Assembly: GCA_020029455.1 (NCBI GenBank)
Contig: JAIBJH010000127.1
Span: 1-13,067, forward strand
DNA length: 13,067 nt
Source of the DNA: Hyphomicrobiales bacterium
GTDB taxonomy: Bacteria > Pseudomonadota > Alphaproteobacteria > Rhizobiales > Aestuariivirgaceae
Reading direction: 5' to 3'
Shown: positions 1 to 7,215 of the stretch, piece after piece
Layout: each line of letters starts with the position of its first letter
Numbering within the stretch: position 1 is the first letter of the stretch
The notes under the pieces: generated by a model
Told to the model about the DNA's origin: nothing
The model's input: the letters and a program-made list of their open reading frames with translations, nothing else
Database searches by the model: none
Translations under genes and position numbers: made by a program

Positions 1-72
1 CGTCTTCCTGGGATTCTCAAGACTATTGTGGAGGGAGCGGGTGATTCTTCACCCACTGCTGGAATGTAGCGA

Positions 73-101
73 GAAGTAGCATTTTCACCGCGCGGTGTCA
101 A
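73..101 (-). promoter_or_regulatory. Candidate sigma70-type promoter reading off the left edge
   Basis: On the minus strand a perfect TTGACA (-35, 96-101) is followed after 16-17 bases by CTACTT/TACTTC (-10, 73-79). The spacer carries a perfect 12-bp palindrome, CACCGCGCGGTG (86-97), that overlaps the -35 and could be an operator. Downstream on the minus strand comes a stem-loop (GGGTGA/TCACCC, 39-54). At the very edge an AGGAAG-like sequence could be the ribosome-binding site of a gene lying outside the window. No coding region or tRNA fold was recognised in 1-145. The -35 is strong and the -10 is weak. Confidence 0.4.
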
Positions 102-125
102 GGACTATTTTCATCTGATAGGATT

Positions 126-141
126 GGCCTTTGGAGAGGCC
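126..141 (-). terminator. Small hairpin just after the SH3-repeat gene
   Basis: GGCCT (126-130) and AGGCC (137-141) form a 5-bp stem with a 6-base loop. It begins 5 bases beyond the stop codon of the minus-strand SH3-repeat gene. No T-run follows on the minus strand, so it is at best a weak or Rho-assisted terminator. Confidence 0.25.
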
Positions 142-145
142 GTGT

Positions 146-769
146 TCAATCCACCACTTCGCCGGGATAAACGCCCCAAAGTTCGCTCTGCTGGGCATAG
201 CCTTCATAGCCGTCAGCGTTGAGATAGCACCATTCGCCGTCGCAGGACTCGACCATTGCCACAACGCCGGGGGCGAGGCGCGCCACCGCGCCGGAATTGG
301 GATTGCTTTCGCCGTGGAGCAGCACGCCGCCATTCTTGATCCATTTGGCGACAAGGGCGTTGCGCTTGCCCGCCAGCATGCTCTGCTGGATCCAGCCCTC
401 CCGGCCTTCCGCATCCCTGATCTTGCGCCAGTTGTCGCTCTCGGCGGTGATCTCAATGGGAAGGCCCTTGCGCTGGTAGATCCAGGCAATGGCATGGTCG
501 TGCGAGGGGCCCTTGCGGACATTGACCTTGGCTGCCTTGAGCGTGACAAAGCGCGGCAAAGGCAGCCCGGACGGGCCCTTTTCAACCGGCATCTCGTCCG
601 TTGAGCCTGTTACCTCGCCCGGGAAAAGCGTTTCCGGGGCCGCAGGCGTTTTCATGCCCCAGTAAATCCCACCTCCTGCCGCGCCTATGGCCAACAGAAC
701 AACCACTATGGTGGCGTTGCGAAGCGGCGCCGGGACTGCGGCGGAATTGCGGGAGTGCACAACTGGCAT
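146..769 (-). CDS. Membrane-anchored protein with two bacterial SH3 (SH3_4-like) repeats
   Basis: A 207-residue protein. Residues 1-17 are polar, residues 18-38 form one hydrophobic segment (signal anchor or uncleaved signal peptide), then comes a Pro/Glu-rich linker to about 70. The first SH3-like domain spans about 72-132; its VNVRKGPS motif at 82-89 and GREGWI at 122-127 are hallmarks of the alphaproteobacterial SH3_4 (DUF1058) group. A second, more divergent copy spans about 147-205, with GEWCYLNADGYEGYA. Two cysteines (176 and 181) in the second copy could pair. Such domains usually bind cell-wall peptides in the periplasm; a role in envelope maintenance is inference. The start is uncertain: ATG at 769 puts the hydrophobic segment near the N-terminus, while the frame stays open to ATG 871, adding 34 residues that look non-coding. 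Neither start has a good Shine-Dalgarno site. The gene is divergent from the dehydrogenase. Confidence 0.85.
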   Translation of the reverse strand: MPVVHSRNSAAVPAPLRNATIVVVLLAIGAAGGGIYWGMKTPAAPETLFPGEVTGSTDEMPVEKGPSGLPLPRFVTLKAAKVNVRKGPSHDHAIAWIYQRKGLPIEITAESDNWRKIRDAEGREGWIQQSMLAGKRNALVAKWIKNGGVLLHGESNPNSGAVARLAPGVVAMVESCDGEWCYLNADGYEGYAQQSELWGVYPGEVVD

Positions 770-922
770 GGTTCGGAAAGCGGGGCGAAAGTCCAATGCA
801 ATTTCGGTTGCGGCCCGGGCTTCCCCGCGTTTACACGGGAGGTCTGACCGGGCCTCTAGGCCATCTCCCATGAGTGCCCGGCCGAGGTTAATTTTGGGTC
901 AATAGATCAAGCCGGACAGTTG

Positions 923-1909
923 ATGGAAAAGGGCAAACCCAAGGTCATCGTGACCCGAAAGCTTCCGGAAGCCGTCGAGGCGCGGATGCGCGAGCTTTTT
1001 GAGACGCGCTTCAACGAAGACGATCGGCCACTCGGCAAGCCGGAGCTCGTGGCAGCCGTCAAGGAAGCCGAGGTTCTCGTTCCCACCATCACCGATAGGA
1101 TCGACAAGTCGGTGATCCTGCAGGCGGGACCCAAACTCAAGCTCATCGCCAATTTCGGCAATGGTGTTGACAACATCGATGTGGAAACGGCTCTGGCCCG
1201 CGGCATCACCGTCACCAACACGCCGGGCGTCCTTACAGAAGATACTGCCGACATGACCATGGCGCTCATCATGGCGGTGGCGCGGCGCGTCATCGAAGGC
1301 CATGGGGCAATCCCATCCGGTAAATGGAAAGGCTGGTCGCCAACCTGGATGCTGGGAACAAGGCTTCAGGGCAAGAAGCTCGGCATCATCGGCATGGGCC
1401 GTATCGGCACGGCGGTGGCAAGGCGCGCACGAGCCTTTGGCATGGAAATCCACTACCACAACCGGAAGCCCGTTCACCCCAAGACGGCGGAAGAGCTTGA
1501 TGCCGTTTATTGGGAAAGCCTCGATCAGATGCTTTCGCGGGTTGATATCCTCTCGATCAACTGCCCTCATACGCCCGCCACCTATCACCTGCTTTCGGCG
1601 CGGCGGCTTAAACTCTTGAAGCCCACGGTAATCCTGGTCAACACGGCGCGGGGCGAAATCATCGATGAAAATGCGCTGGTCCGCATGCTGGAGGCAGGCG
1701 AACTAGCGGGGGCGGGGCTGGACGTGTTCGAGCATGAGCCGGCGGTTAATCCGGCGTTGCTGAAAAACAATCGCGTAGTGCTCTTGCCGCATATGGGCTC
1801 AGCGACCCTCGAAGGCCGCATCGACATGGGCGAGAAAGTCATCATCAACATCAAGACCTGGGCCGATGGCCACAAGCCGCCGGACCGCATCCTGCCGGGG
1901 ATGCTGTAA
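923..1909 (+). CDS. D-2-hydroxyacid dehydrogenase (glyoxylate/hydroxypyruvate reductase type)
   Basis: A cytoplasmic NAD(P)H-dependent enzyme of 328 residues, the normal length for the family, that reduces a 2-keto acid to a D-2-hydroxy acid. The substrate-binding half includes NFGNGVDNID (77-86). The Rossmann domain has GMGRIG (157-162). The catalytic triad is in place: Arg243 in NTARGE, Glu272 in FEHEP and His290 in LPHMGSA. The overall pattern, including the GVDNID and HMGSAT stretches, resembles GyaR/D-glycerate dehydrogenase enzymes of alphaproteobacteria more than PdxB or SerA, and there is no C-terminal ACT domain. The exact substrate cannot be read from sequence. ATG 923 is preferred; a TTG lies immediately before it at 920 in frame. 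No strong ribosome-binding site or promoter is evident in the gap 770-922, which holds only a short GGCC/GGCC stem. The gene appears to be a single-gene unit between the divergent SH3-repeat gene and the ynj cluster. Confidence 0.93.
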   Translation: MEKGKPKVIVTRKLPEAVEARMRELFETRFNEDDRPLGKPELVAAVKEAEVLVPTITDRIDKSVILQAGPKLKLIANFGNGVDNIDVETALARGITVTNTPGVLTEDTADMTMALIMAVARRVIEGHGAIPSGKWKGWSPTWMLGTRLQGKKLGIIGMGRIGTAVARRARAFGMEIHYHNRKPVHPKTAEELDAVYWESLDQMLSRVDILSINCPHTPATYHLLSARRLKLLKPTVILVNTARGEIIDENALVRMLEAGELAGAGLDVFEHEPAVNPALLKNNRVVLLPHMGSATLEGRIDMGEKVIINIKTWADGHKPPDRILPGML

Positions 1910-2023
1910 TCTGCTTCTCCTCCTCGCTTCGCATTCACTCACAAGATTCTGATCCGATGCGGCAGCGCTGTGATAGGCGTTTGAGGGAGGAGCAGCTAAT
2001 AGGATAGGCGAACAGGAGCCATC

Positions 2024-3211
2024 ATGCTGAACCGACGCCGTTTCCTCGCCCTTACCGCTGCCGGATTTTCTGTGCGTCCTGCATTTGCCGCCGATTGGGC
2101 GGCCATAGAGGCGGAAGCCAAGGGGCAAACCGTTTATTTCAATGCCTGGGCCGGGTCAGAGCAGGTCAATGGCTACATCGCCTGGGCGGGCGAGGAAGCG
2201 GCGAAGCGTTTCGGCATTACGGTTGAGCATGTGAAAATCACCGACACCGCTGAAGTGGTGAAGCGGGTGCGCGATGAAGTGGCGTCTGGCAAGGCTGATG
2301 GCTCGGTTGATCTCGTCTGGATCAATGGCGAAAACTTCCGCACCATGAAAACCGAGAAGCTGCTGTTTGGCCCCTTCTCGGAAGCCTTGCCCAACTATCA
2401 GTTTGTGGATGTGGAAGGCAAAGCGACTGTCACGCAGGATTTCTCCGAAACCGTTGATGGACTCGAAGCGCCGTGGGGCATGGCGCAGCTCACCTTCTTC
2501 GCCGATGACACAAAAGTGACAGAGCCGCCGCTTTCCATGGCGGCGCTGACACGCTTTGCCGAGGCCAATCCGGGACGCGTCAGCTATCCGGCGCCGCCGG
2601 AATTCCACGGTACCACCTTCATCAAGCAGATGCTGCTGGAAGCTGTGATCAATCCTTCCATGTTCTACAAGCCGGGGGATGGCGCGATCTTCAGCACGGT
2701 GCGCGCCGTGTGGGAATCGATGCTCGATGGCTTGCACAAGAATTGCTGGCGCGAGGGAAAGCAATTTCCAAAATCACAAGCCGATGTGACTCAGATGGTG
2801 GCGGATGGCGAATTGCTGGTGGGCCTCACCTTCAATCCCAATGAGCCGGCCAATCTGGTGGCGGCGGGACGCTTGCCGTCCACCACCGTTGCCTGGCAGC
2901 ACAAGAAGGGGACCATCGGAAACACGCATTTTGTGGCGATTCCTACGAATGCCAACGCCAAGGCGGCGGCGCAGGTCTTTGCCAATTTCCTCTTGTCGCC
3001 GGAAGCACAGGCGCGGAAGAACGACATCAAAGTGTGGGGCGATCCCACGGTGCTTGATCTTCACAAGCTGGCGGCTGAAGAACAGCATGCTTTTGCAACT
3101 ACAGCCATGCCCGGCAGCGTAACATTGCCAGGGCCGGCACGGCTCGAACCCCATGCCTCCTGGGTGCCACTGGTCGAGCAGGCCTGGCTTGAGCGCTACG
3201 GCAAGGGATGA
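2024..3211 (+). CDS. ynjB: YnjB-type ABC transporter substrate-binding protein
   Basis: A 395-residue periplasmic solute-binding protein and the first gene of a ynjBCD-type importer. The N-terminus has a twin-arginine (Tat) signal: NRRRFLAL at 3-10, a hydrophobic stretch, and an AFA/AD cleavage site after about residue 22. Export in a folded state, possibly with a cofactor or ligand, is inferred from this. The mature part contains VDLVWINGENF, EAPWGMAQLTFF and a late FLLSPEAQARK segment, typical of iron/thiamine/spermidine-like type 2 binding proteins of the YnjB (COG4134) group. The substrate is not established for the family. An AGGAG (2014-2018) sits 5 bases before the ATG. The 114-base gap upstream of it shows no clear promoter. 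Spacing to ynjC is 174 bases and is filled by an inverted-repeat element. Assignment rests on sequence resemblance together with the C-D-F gene order that follows. Confidence 0.9.
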   Translation: MLNRRRFLALTAAGFSVRPAFAADWAAIEAEAKGQTVYFNAWAGSEQVNGYIAWAGEEAAKRFGITVEHVKITDTAEVVKRVRDEVASGKADGSVDLVWINGENFRTMKTEKLLFGPFSEALPNYQFVDVEGKATVTQDFSETVDGLEAPWGMAQLTFFADDTKVTEPPLSMAALTRFAEANPGRVSYPAPPEFHGTTFIKQMLLEAVINPSMFYKPGDGAIFSTVRAVWESMLDGLHKNCWREGKQFPKSQADVTQMVADGELLVGLTFNPNEPANLVAAGRLPSTTVAWQHKKGTIGNTHFVAIPTNANAKAAAQVFANFLLSPEAQARKNDIKVWGDPTVLDLHKLAAEEQHAFATTAMPGSVTLPGPARLEPHASWVPLVEQAWLERYGKG

Positions 3212-3232
3212 TGCCGTCCCATACAAACCATT

Positions 3233-3381
3233 CGTCATTCCAGACACGGGCGAGGTTGCGCGTCAACGCAAGCCATTGCCCGTGATCTGGAACCCCGCTT
3301 TTATTGCCCAGTTTGACTTCAAAGCTGGGTTCCAGCTCGCGCGTACCCGGCTATCGCCGGTTACGCTTGGCTGGAATGACG
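3233..3381. repeat. 149-bp MITE-like element with perfect 11-bp terminal inverted repeats
   Basis: The outer ends CGTCATTCCAG (3233-3243) and CTGGAATGACG (3371-3381) are exact reverse complements. A nested pair, CTGGAACCC (3287-3295) and GGGTTCCAG (3327-3335), is also exact, and between them CCCAGTTTG/CAAAGCTGGG (3307-3329) forms a third stem. The element has no coding content. It sits between ynjB and ynjC, and its right end is 4 bases before the ynjC ATG. CGTCATTCC ends are common in non-autonomous palindromic repeats of alphaproteobacterial genomes (general knowledge, copy number here not known). No convincing target-site duplication is visible. Confidence 0.8.
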
Positions 3382-3385
3382 CAAA

Positions 3386-4993
3386 ATGAAAATACATCGG
3401 CTTGCAGCGCTGCCCCTCTTTCTGATTTTCCTGCTGCCGCTTGCCCTGTCGCTGGCGCTGATACTGCCAGTATTCGCCGATGCCGCCGCATTCAAGGCGC
3501 TGCTGAACCATCCGCAATTCTGGGGCGCGGCAGGGCTGACGCTGTTCACAGGGCTTGTCAGCACCGCGCTTTCACTCATCTGTGCGCTGATGATTATCGC
3601 AGGGCGAATAGACAAACCTCCGCAGGCGGGCGCCATGCTGGCCTTGCCGCATCTGTCGCTCGCCATAGGGCTTTCGCTTCTCATCATGCCGGCCGGGCTT
3701 CTGGCGCGTATCATTGCCTTACCCTTCGGCTGGACGAGCCCGCCGCAATGGGTCACGACACAGGACCCCTATGGGTTGGCGTTGATGGCGGCATTAGTGC
3801 TGAAGGAAACGCCCTTTCTGGTTTGGGCTTTTGCTAGTCTTCTCAACCGCGATGATCTGCGGCAGTCCTTTGCAGGGCAGCGCGCCGTGGCACGGAGCCT
3901 TGGGCATAGGCCTGCTTCGTTGTTCCTGCGAGTCATTGCACCGCAGCTTCTTAAACGCACGGTATGGCCGCTGGTCGCGGTTCTGGCCTACAGCCTGACC
4001 GTCGTTGACATGGCAATCGTCATCGGCCCTACCCAGCCGCCGACGCTGGCACAGCTCATCTGGACCGATCTCAATGATGCAGAGCCTGCGACGGCTGCGC
4101 GCGGTGCTGCGGGCGTGTTGACACTGTGCGCTGGGATTTTATTACTACTTATGGTTGTTGGGCTCTCAATTCGCCTAGGAAGGCCGCACACGGGCAAATG
4201 GCTTTCCGGGCCTCCAGGTACCGGACTTCATAAGATTTCATTCCTGACGCAAATCTGGGGCTTGTGGAGCCTGTTCTATTCCGCTATTGTGATTTTACTC
4301 CTTTTCCAGTCGGCAAGCGGCTTGTGGCCCTTTCCGAACCTCTTGCCCGAGGATTTCACGCTCTCGGCATGGGTAAAGCTCTTGAGTGATGGTGGGCCCC
4401 TGCTCACCAGTTTCCTCTTGGCACTTGCCACGGCCACGACTGCACTTGTCGCCACGGTGGTATGGCTTGAGGGCATGCGGCCCTCCCGCGACAAAATCTT
4501 GCTATGGCTTTCGGCTTTCCTGCTTTGCCTGCCGTCACTGCTGATCGGCCTTGGGCAATACCGCCTTTTTCTTGCTCTCGGCATCACAGGCACGGCGCTG
4601 GCGATGTTCCTAGCCCATGTGCTGCCGGTTGCGGCTTATGTGTTCATCATGCTGCAGGGACCCTATCGCGGCTTTGATGGGCGATGGCAGGCAACAGCCG
4701 CAGGGCTAGGGCAGCAACGGGCGATATTTCTTCGCCAGATCAAGTGGCCCATGCTGAAAGCACCTATTTTGGCGGCCTTCGCCGTGGGCTTTGCCGTTTC
4801 CATCGCGCAATATGTGCCGGCGCAACTGGCAGCGGCGGGACGCTATTCAACCCTCACCATCGAAGCCGTGACCCTGTCGAGCGGTGGCAACCGGGCGCTT
4901 GTTGCAGCCTATGGAGCGGCCTTGATGGCGCTGCCGCTTGTGGTCTTTCTACTGGCGCAATGGCTCAGCAGACCGCGCTGGAGGATGCGCTGA
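3386..4993 (+). CDS. ynjC: YnjC-type ABC transporter permease (two fused permease halves)
   Basis: A 535-residue inner-membrane protein with about 12 hydrophobic segments in two homologous halves, as in E. coli YnjC (about 511 residues) and in ThiP/FbpB-type double permeases. Each half carries an EAA-like cytoplasmic coupling loop: AVARSLGHRPASLFLRVIAP near residues 166-185 and ATAAGLGQQRAIFLRQIKWP near 434-453. These dock on the ATPase, so one polypeptide can take the place of a permease dimer. The two halves are separated by a linker near 265-295. The gene begins 4 bases after the inverted-repeat element and lacks a recognisable Shine-Dalgarno site outside that element. Its stop overlaps the ynjD start by one base, so the two are translationally coupled. 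The transported substrate is unknown. Confidence 0.92.
   Translation: MKIHRLAALPLFLIFLLPLALSLALILPVFADAAAFKALLNHPQFWGAAGLTLFTGLVSTALSLICALMIIAGRIDKPPQAGAMLALPHLSLAIGLSLLIMPAGLLARIIALPFGWTSPPQWVTTQDPYGLALMAALVLKETPFLVWAFASLLNRDDLRQSFAGQRAVARSLGHRPASLFLRVIAPQLLKRTVWPLVAVLAYSLTVVDMAIVIGPTQPPTLAQLIWTDLNDAEPATAARGAAGVLTLCAGILLLLMVVGLSIRLGRPHTGKWLSGPPGTGLHKISFLTQIWGLWSLFYSAIVILLLFQSASGLWPFPNLLPEDFTLSAWVKLLSDGGPLLTSFLLALATATTALVATVVWLEGMRPSRDKILLWLSAFLLCLPSLLIGLGQYRLFLALGITGTALAMFLAHVLPVAAYVFIMLQGPYRGFDGRWQATAAGLGQQRAIFLRQIKWPMLKAPILAAFAVGFAVSIAQYVPAQLAAAGRYSTLTIEAVTLSSGGNRALVAAYGAALMALPLVVFLLAQWLSRPRWRMR
4980..4984 (+). promoter_or_regulatory. Ribosome-binding site of ynjD
   Basis: GGAGG lies 8 bases before ATG 4993, inside the last codons of ynjC. 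It settles the ynjD start, because the reading frame stays open far upstream inside ynjC, including an alternative ATG at 4960 without such a site. Confidence 0.75.
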
Positions 4994-5637
4994 TGCTGTC
5001 GCTGCGCAATGTGTCGCTCACACTTCATGACAAGGCGCTCATCAAGCCTTTCTCGCTCGAGATTGCCCCCGGTAAAATTGTGACAGTGATGGGGCCGAGC
5101 GGTTCGGGCAAATCTTCGCTTCTCTCGTTCATCGGCGGCGATCTGGATGAAGCCTTCACGGCCCGAGGGGAAATTTTGCTGAATGACGAGCGGTTGAATG
5201 ATTTACCGCCGGAGAAGCGCGGCATTGCCAGGCTCTTTCAGGATGACCTGCTTTTTCCGCACATGACGGTGGGCGAGAACCTGTTGTTCGCGGTTCCGCG
5301 CATGCCACAGGCGGAGCGCATTGCCGCGATGCGTGCGGCGCTGGAACAGGCGGAACTCATGGGCTTTGAGGACCGGGGCCCGCATACACTATCCGGTGGG
5401 CAGAGATCGCGGGTGGCGCTGATGCGGGCGCTCCTGGCCCGCCCACGGGCCATCCTGCTCGATGAGCCCTTCGGGAAACTCGATCGTGAATTGCGCGTGA
5501 GCATCCGGGGCTTTACCCATGCCCACATTGCGGAGCGGCAAATTCCGGCGCTGCAGGTCACGCACGATCCGGAAGATGCGCCACCGGGAGGACGGATTTT
5601 GAAACTTACGGCCACGGGCGAGGTGATTGATGTTTGA
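4993..5637 (+). CDS. ynjD: YnjD-type ABC transporter ATP-binding protein
   Basis: A 214-residue cytoplasmic ATPase that energises the YnjBC importer, close in length to E. coli YnjD. All nucleotide-binding motifs are present: Walker A GPSGSGKS (34-41), Q-loop Gln83 in LFQDDLLFPH, signature LSGGQ (133-137), Walker B AILLDEP (153-159), and switch His191 in QVTHDPED. It is a minimal domain without a C-terminal regulatory extension, unlike CysA/PotA-type ATPases. The start at 4993 overlaps the ynjC stop by one base and has a good GGAGG. Its stop lies inside the next gene: the last 8 bases overlap the ATG of the ynjF-like gene, so ynjC, ynjD and ynjF very probably form one transcript. Confidence 0.94.
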   Translation: MLSLRNVSLTLHDKALIKPFSLEIAPGKIVTVMGPSGSGKSSLLSFIGGDLDEAFTARGEILLNDERLNDLPPEKRGIARLFQDDLLFPHMTVGENLLFAVPRMPQAERIAAMRAALEQAELMGFEDRGPHTLSGGQRSRVALMRALLARPRAILLDEPFGKLDRELRVSIRGFTHAHIAERQIPALQVTHDPEDAPPGGRILKLTATGEVIDV

Positions 5638-6238
5638 CCGGCAGCTCCTTGCCCTGAGCAAGCCGCTTGTGGACCGGATTGCGGCCCATCTGGCGCGGCG
5701 CGGCAACACGGCGGATGAAATTTCCATCACGGGATTCGGCTTTGGGGTCATCGCGATCATCATGATCGGATCGGGACACACGCTCGCCGCCATCGTGCCG
5801 CTGCTGATCAACAGACTTCTGGATGGTGTCGATGGCGCTCTGGCGCGGATGAGCGAGCCCACGGACCGGGGCGCTTTCCTCGACATCACGCTGGATTTCC
5901 TTTTCTACGCTGGCATTCCCTTGGCCTTTGCCTATTGCGATCCACCGAACAATGCACTCGCCGCGGCGGTGCTGCTCGCCGCCTTCATCGGCACGGGGGT
6001 TACCTTTCTTGCCTTCGCCATCATGGCGGAAAAGCGCGGCGAGAAGAGCACGGCCTATCCGAGCAAGGCCTTCTATTATCTGGGCGGACTGGCGGAAGGG
6101 TTCGAGACGGTCGTCTGCTTTGTCGCGATGTGCCTGTGGCCGCAGCACTTCGCCGTCATTGCCTATATCTACGCCGCCATGTGCTGTGTGACGACCTTCA
6201 CACGGATGGTGGCAGGATGGCGGCAGTTTGGCGTTTGA
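5630..6238 (+). CDS. ynjF: YnjF-like CDP-alcohol phosphatidyltransferase family membrane protein
   Basis: A 202-residue inner-membrane protein with several hydrophobic segments. It carries the CDP-alcohol phosphotransferase signature: Asp65, Asp68, Gly69, Ala72, Arg73, then Gly81, Asp85 and Asp89 (DGVDGALAR followed by GAFLDITLD). These residues bind the metal and the CDP-activated lipid in the family. The gap between AR and G is 7 residues, where classical members such as PgsA have 8. Position directly after ynjD matches the E. coli ynj operon, where YnjF is the family member, but there ynjE lies between. The alcohol acceptor is unknown; a phospholipid head-group role is inference. ATG 5630 is chosen over the TTG at 5627; AGGTG (5621-5625) lies 4 bases before it. 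The gene overlaps ynjD by 8 bases. A hairpin follows the stop. Confidence 0.9.
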   Translation: MFDRQLLALSKPLVDRIAAHLARRGNTADEISITGFGFGVIAIIMIGSGHTLAAIVPLLINRLLDGVDGALARMSEPTDRGAFLDITLDFLFYAGIPLAFAYCDPPNNALAAAVLLAAFIGTGVTFLAFAIMAEKRGEKSTAYPSKAFYYLGGLAEGFETVVCFVAMCLWPQHFAVIAYIYAAMCCVTTFTRMVAGWRQFGV

Positions 6239-6239
6239 G

Positions 6240-6268
6240 TCACCCTTCCCCCATTGGGGGAAGGGTGA
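6240..6268. terminator. Perfect hairpin between convergent genes
   Basis: TCACCCTTCCCCC (6240-6252) and GGGGGAAGGGTGA (6256-6268) form a 13-bp perfect stem with a 3-base loop. It begins 2 bases after the ynjF stop and ends 12 bases before the DUF817 stop, so it could stop transcription from both sides. There is no strong T-run on either side. The arms resemble the C-rich hairpin of the REP-like repeats further along, so it may be a solitary half-repeat. Confidence 0.6.
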
Positions 6269-6279
6269 GTTCGCCGCCG

Positions 6280-7152
6280 TCACGGTGAGCCATCGAGGGT
6301 CTTCGGCTTGTGGACCAGGTTCACCAGCACGAAGGAGATGATCATCAGCAAGTACCAGGAACTGAACTTGCCCAGCGAGACCAGCTGCCATCCGCCCTGC
6401 TGGCTGGGATAGAGCCACACCTTCGAGGCGGTGGCGATATTTTCCGCCAGCCAGATGAATAGCGCCACCAGAAAGAAACCCAGGAGCAGGTTCATCCGGT
6501 GGCGGAAGCGGAAGACCCGGTAGTGCACATCGCAACGCCAGAAGAGCAGCGCCGTAGCCACAAAGAGCAGCAGCCGGAAGTCCCAGATGAAATGATGGGC
6601 AAAGAAATTGAGGTAGATGGCGCCCGCCAGCAGGAGCGTTGCCCATCGTGGCGGGTAGTTGGTGAAGTGGAAATCGAAGATGCGGGTGATGCGCGCAATG
6701 TAAGAGCCGACCGAGGCATACATGAAGCCGGAAAACAGCGGCACGCCGCCAATGCGGAAGAAATTGTCCTCCGGATAGGACCAGGAGCCGGCGCTGGTCT
6801 TGAACAGCTCCATGCCCGTGCCGACAAGGTGGAAGAGAAAGATCACGACCGCCTCGGAAGGCTTTTCCAGCTTGAAGCCGAGCATGGCGGCCTGGATGAG
6901 AAGTGCCGCAAAAAACAGCGCGTCATAGCGGGCAAGGCTTGCGCCTTGCGGCCAGAGGATAACGCTCAGCATGATGAGAGCGAGGAGCGCGCCGCCGAAG
7001 AGGCAGGCCCAGCCTTGCTTCAAGCCGAAAACGATGAACTCCACGAGCGCGCCGGAGAGGCCGTGCCGAGGCATGCGGTCGAGCACGGCGTGAGCGGCGG
7101 CATCGATTTTCGCCTCGACGGAAGTGAAAGCTTCTTTACGATTTGTTGACAA
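6280..7152 (-). CDS. DUF817 family integral membrane protein
   Basis: A 290-residue polytopic membrane protein with about 8 hydrophobic segments. The central stretch GTGMELFKTSAGSWSYPE (111-128), followed by RIGGVPLFSGFMYASVGSY (133-151), is characteristic of DUF817 (the family that includes B. subtilis YoaT). A further conserved-looking region is FFAHHFIWDFR (183-193), with paired histidines and an acidic residue inside or next to the membrane. The biochemical function of the family is not known to me. The frame begins with TTG at 7152, supported by GAGGAG 7 bases upstream; the first in-frame ATG (residue 27) would remove part of a charged leader but no membrane segment. The gene is convergent with the ynj cluster and divergent from the decarboxylase leader. 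Confidence 0.88.
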   Translation of the reverse strand: MSTNRKEAFTSVEAKIDAAAHAVLDRMPRHGLSGALVEFIVFGLKQGWACLFGGALLALIMLSVILWPQGASLARYDALFFAALLIQAAMLGFKLEKPSEAVVIFLFHLVGTGMELFKTSAGSWSYPEDNFFRIGGVPLFSGFMYASVGSYIARITRIFDFHFTNYPPRWATLLLAGAIYLNFFAHHFIWDFRLLLFVATALLFWRCDVHYRVFRFRHRMNLLLGFFLVALFIWLAENIATASKVWLYPSQQGGWQLVSLGKFSSWYLLMIISFVLVNLVHKPKTLDGSP

Positions 7153-7159
7153 AAAACTT

Positions 7160-7165
7160 CTCCTC
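7160..7165 (-). promoter_or_regulatory. Ribosome-binding site deciding the TTG start of the DUF817 gene
   Basis: On the minus strand GAGGAG stands 7 bases before TTG 7152. No ATG or GTG is placed as well, so TTG initiation is the best reading. Confidence 0.65.
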
Positions 7166-7181
7166 GAAACGCAAAAAAATC

Positions 7182-7210
7182 TTGAATCGACTCGCGAATT
7201 GACTCATATA
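7182..7210 (+). promoter_or_regulatory. Candidate promoter of the decarboxylase leader
   Basis: TTGAAT (7182-7187), a 17-base spacer and CATATA (7205-7210) fit an alphaproteobacterial housekeeping promoter. An alternative -35, TTGACT (7199-7204), lies too close to that -10. Transcription would begin near 7216, giving a leader of about 230 nt before ATG 7447. Confidence 0.5.
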
Positions 7211-7215
7211 GCGCG

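Noticed and set aside
1..145. tRNA or small RNA gene at the left edge
   Set aside because: Only isolated stem-loops are visible; no cloverleaf or known RNA could be drawn.
770..871. 34-residue N-terminal extension of the SH3-repeat protein from ATG 871
   Set aside because: No ribosome-binding site, composition unlike a signal region, and it pushes the hydrophobic anchor to residue 53. Not fully excluded.
4684..4992. Upstream extension of the ynjD frame by 103 codons
   Set aside because: It runs inside ynjC in another frame and has no ABC homology. GGAGG plus ATG 4993 gives the family length.
5606..6646. 346-codon minus-strand open frame across ynjF and DUF817
   Set aside because: It overlaps two well-supported genes and has no recognisable domain. 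Its length is due to GC-rich codon bias.
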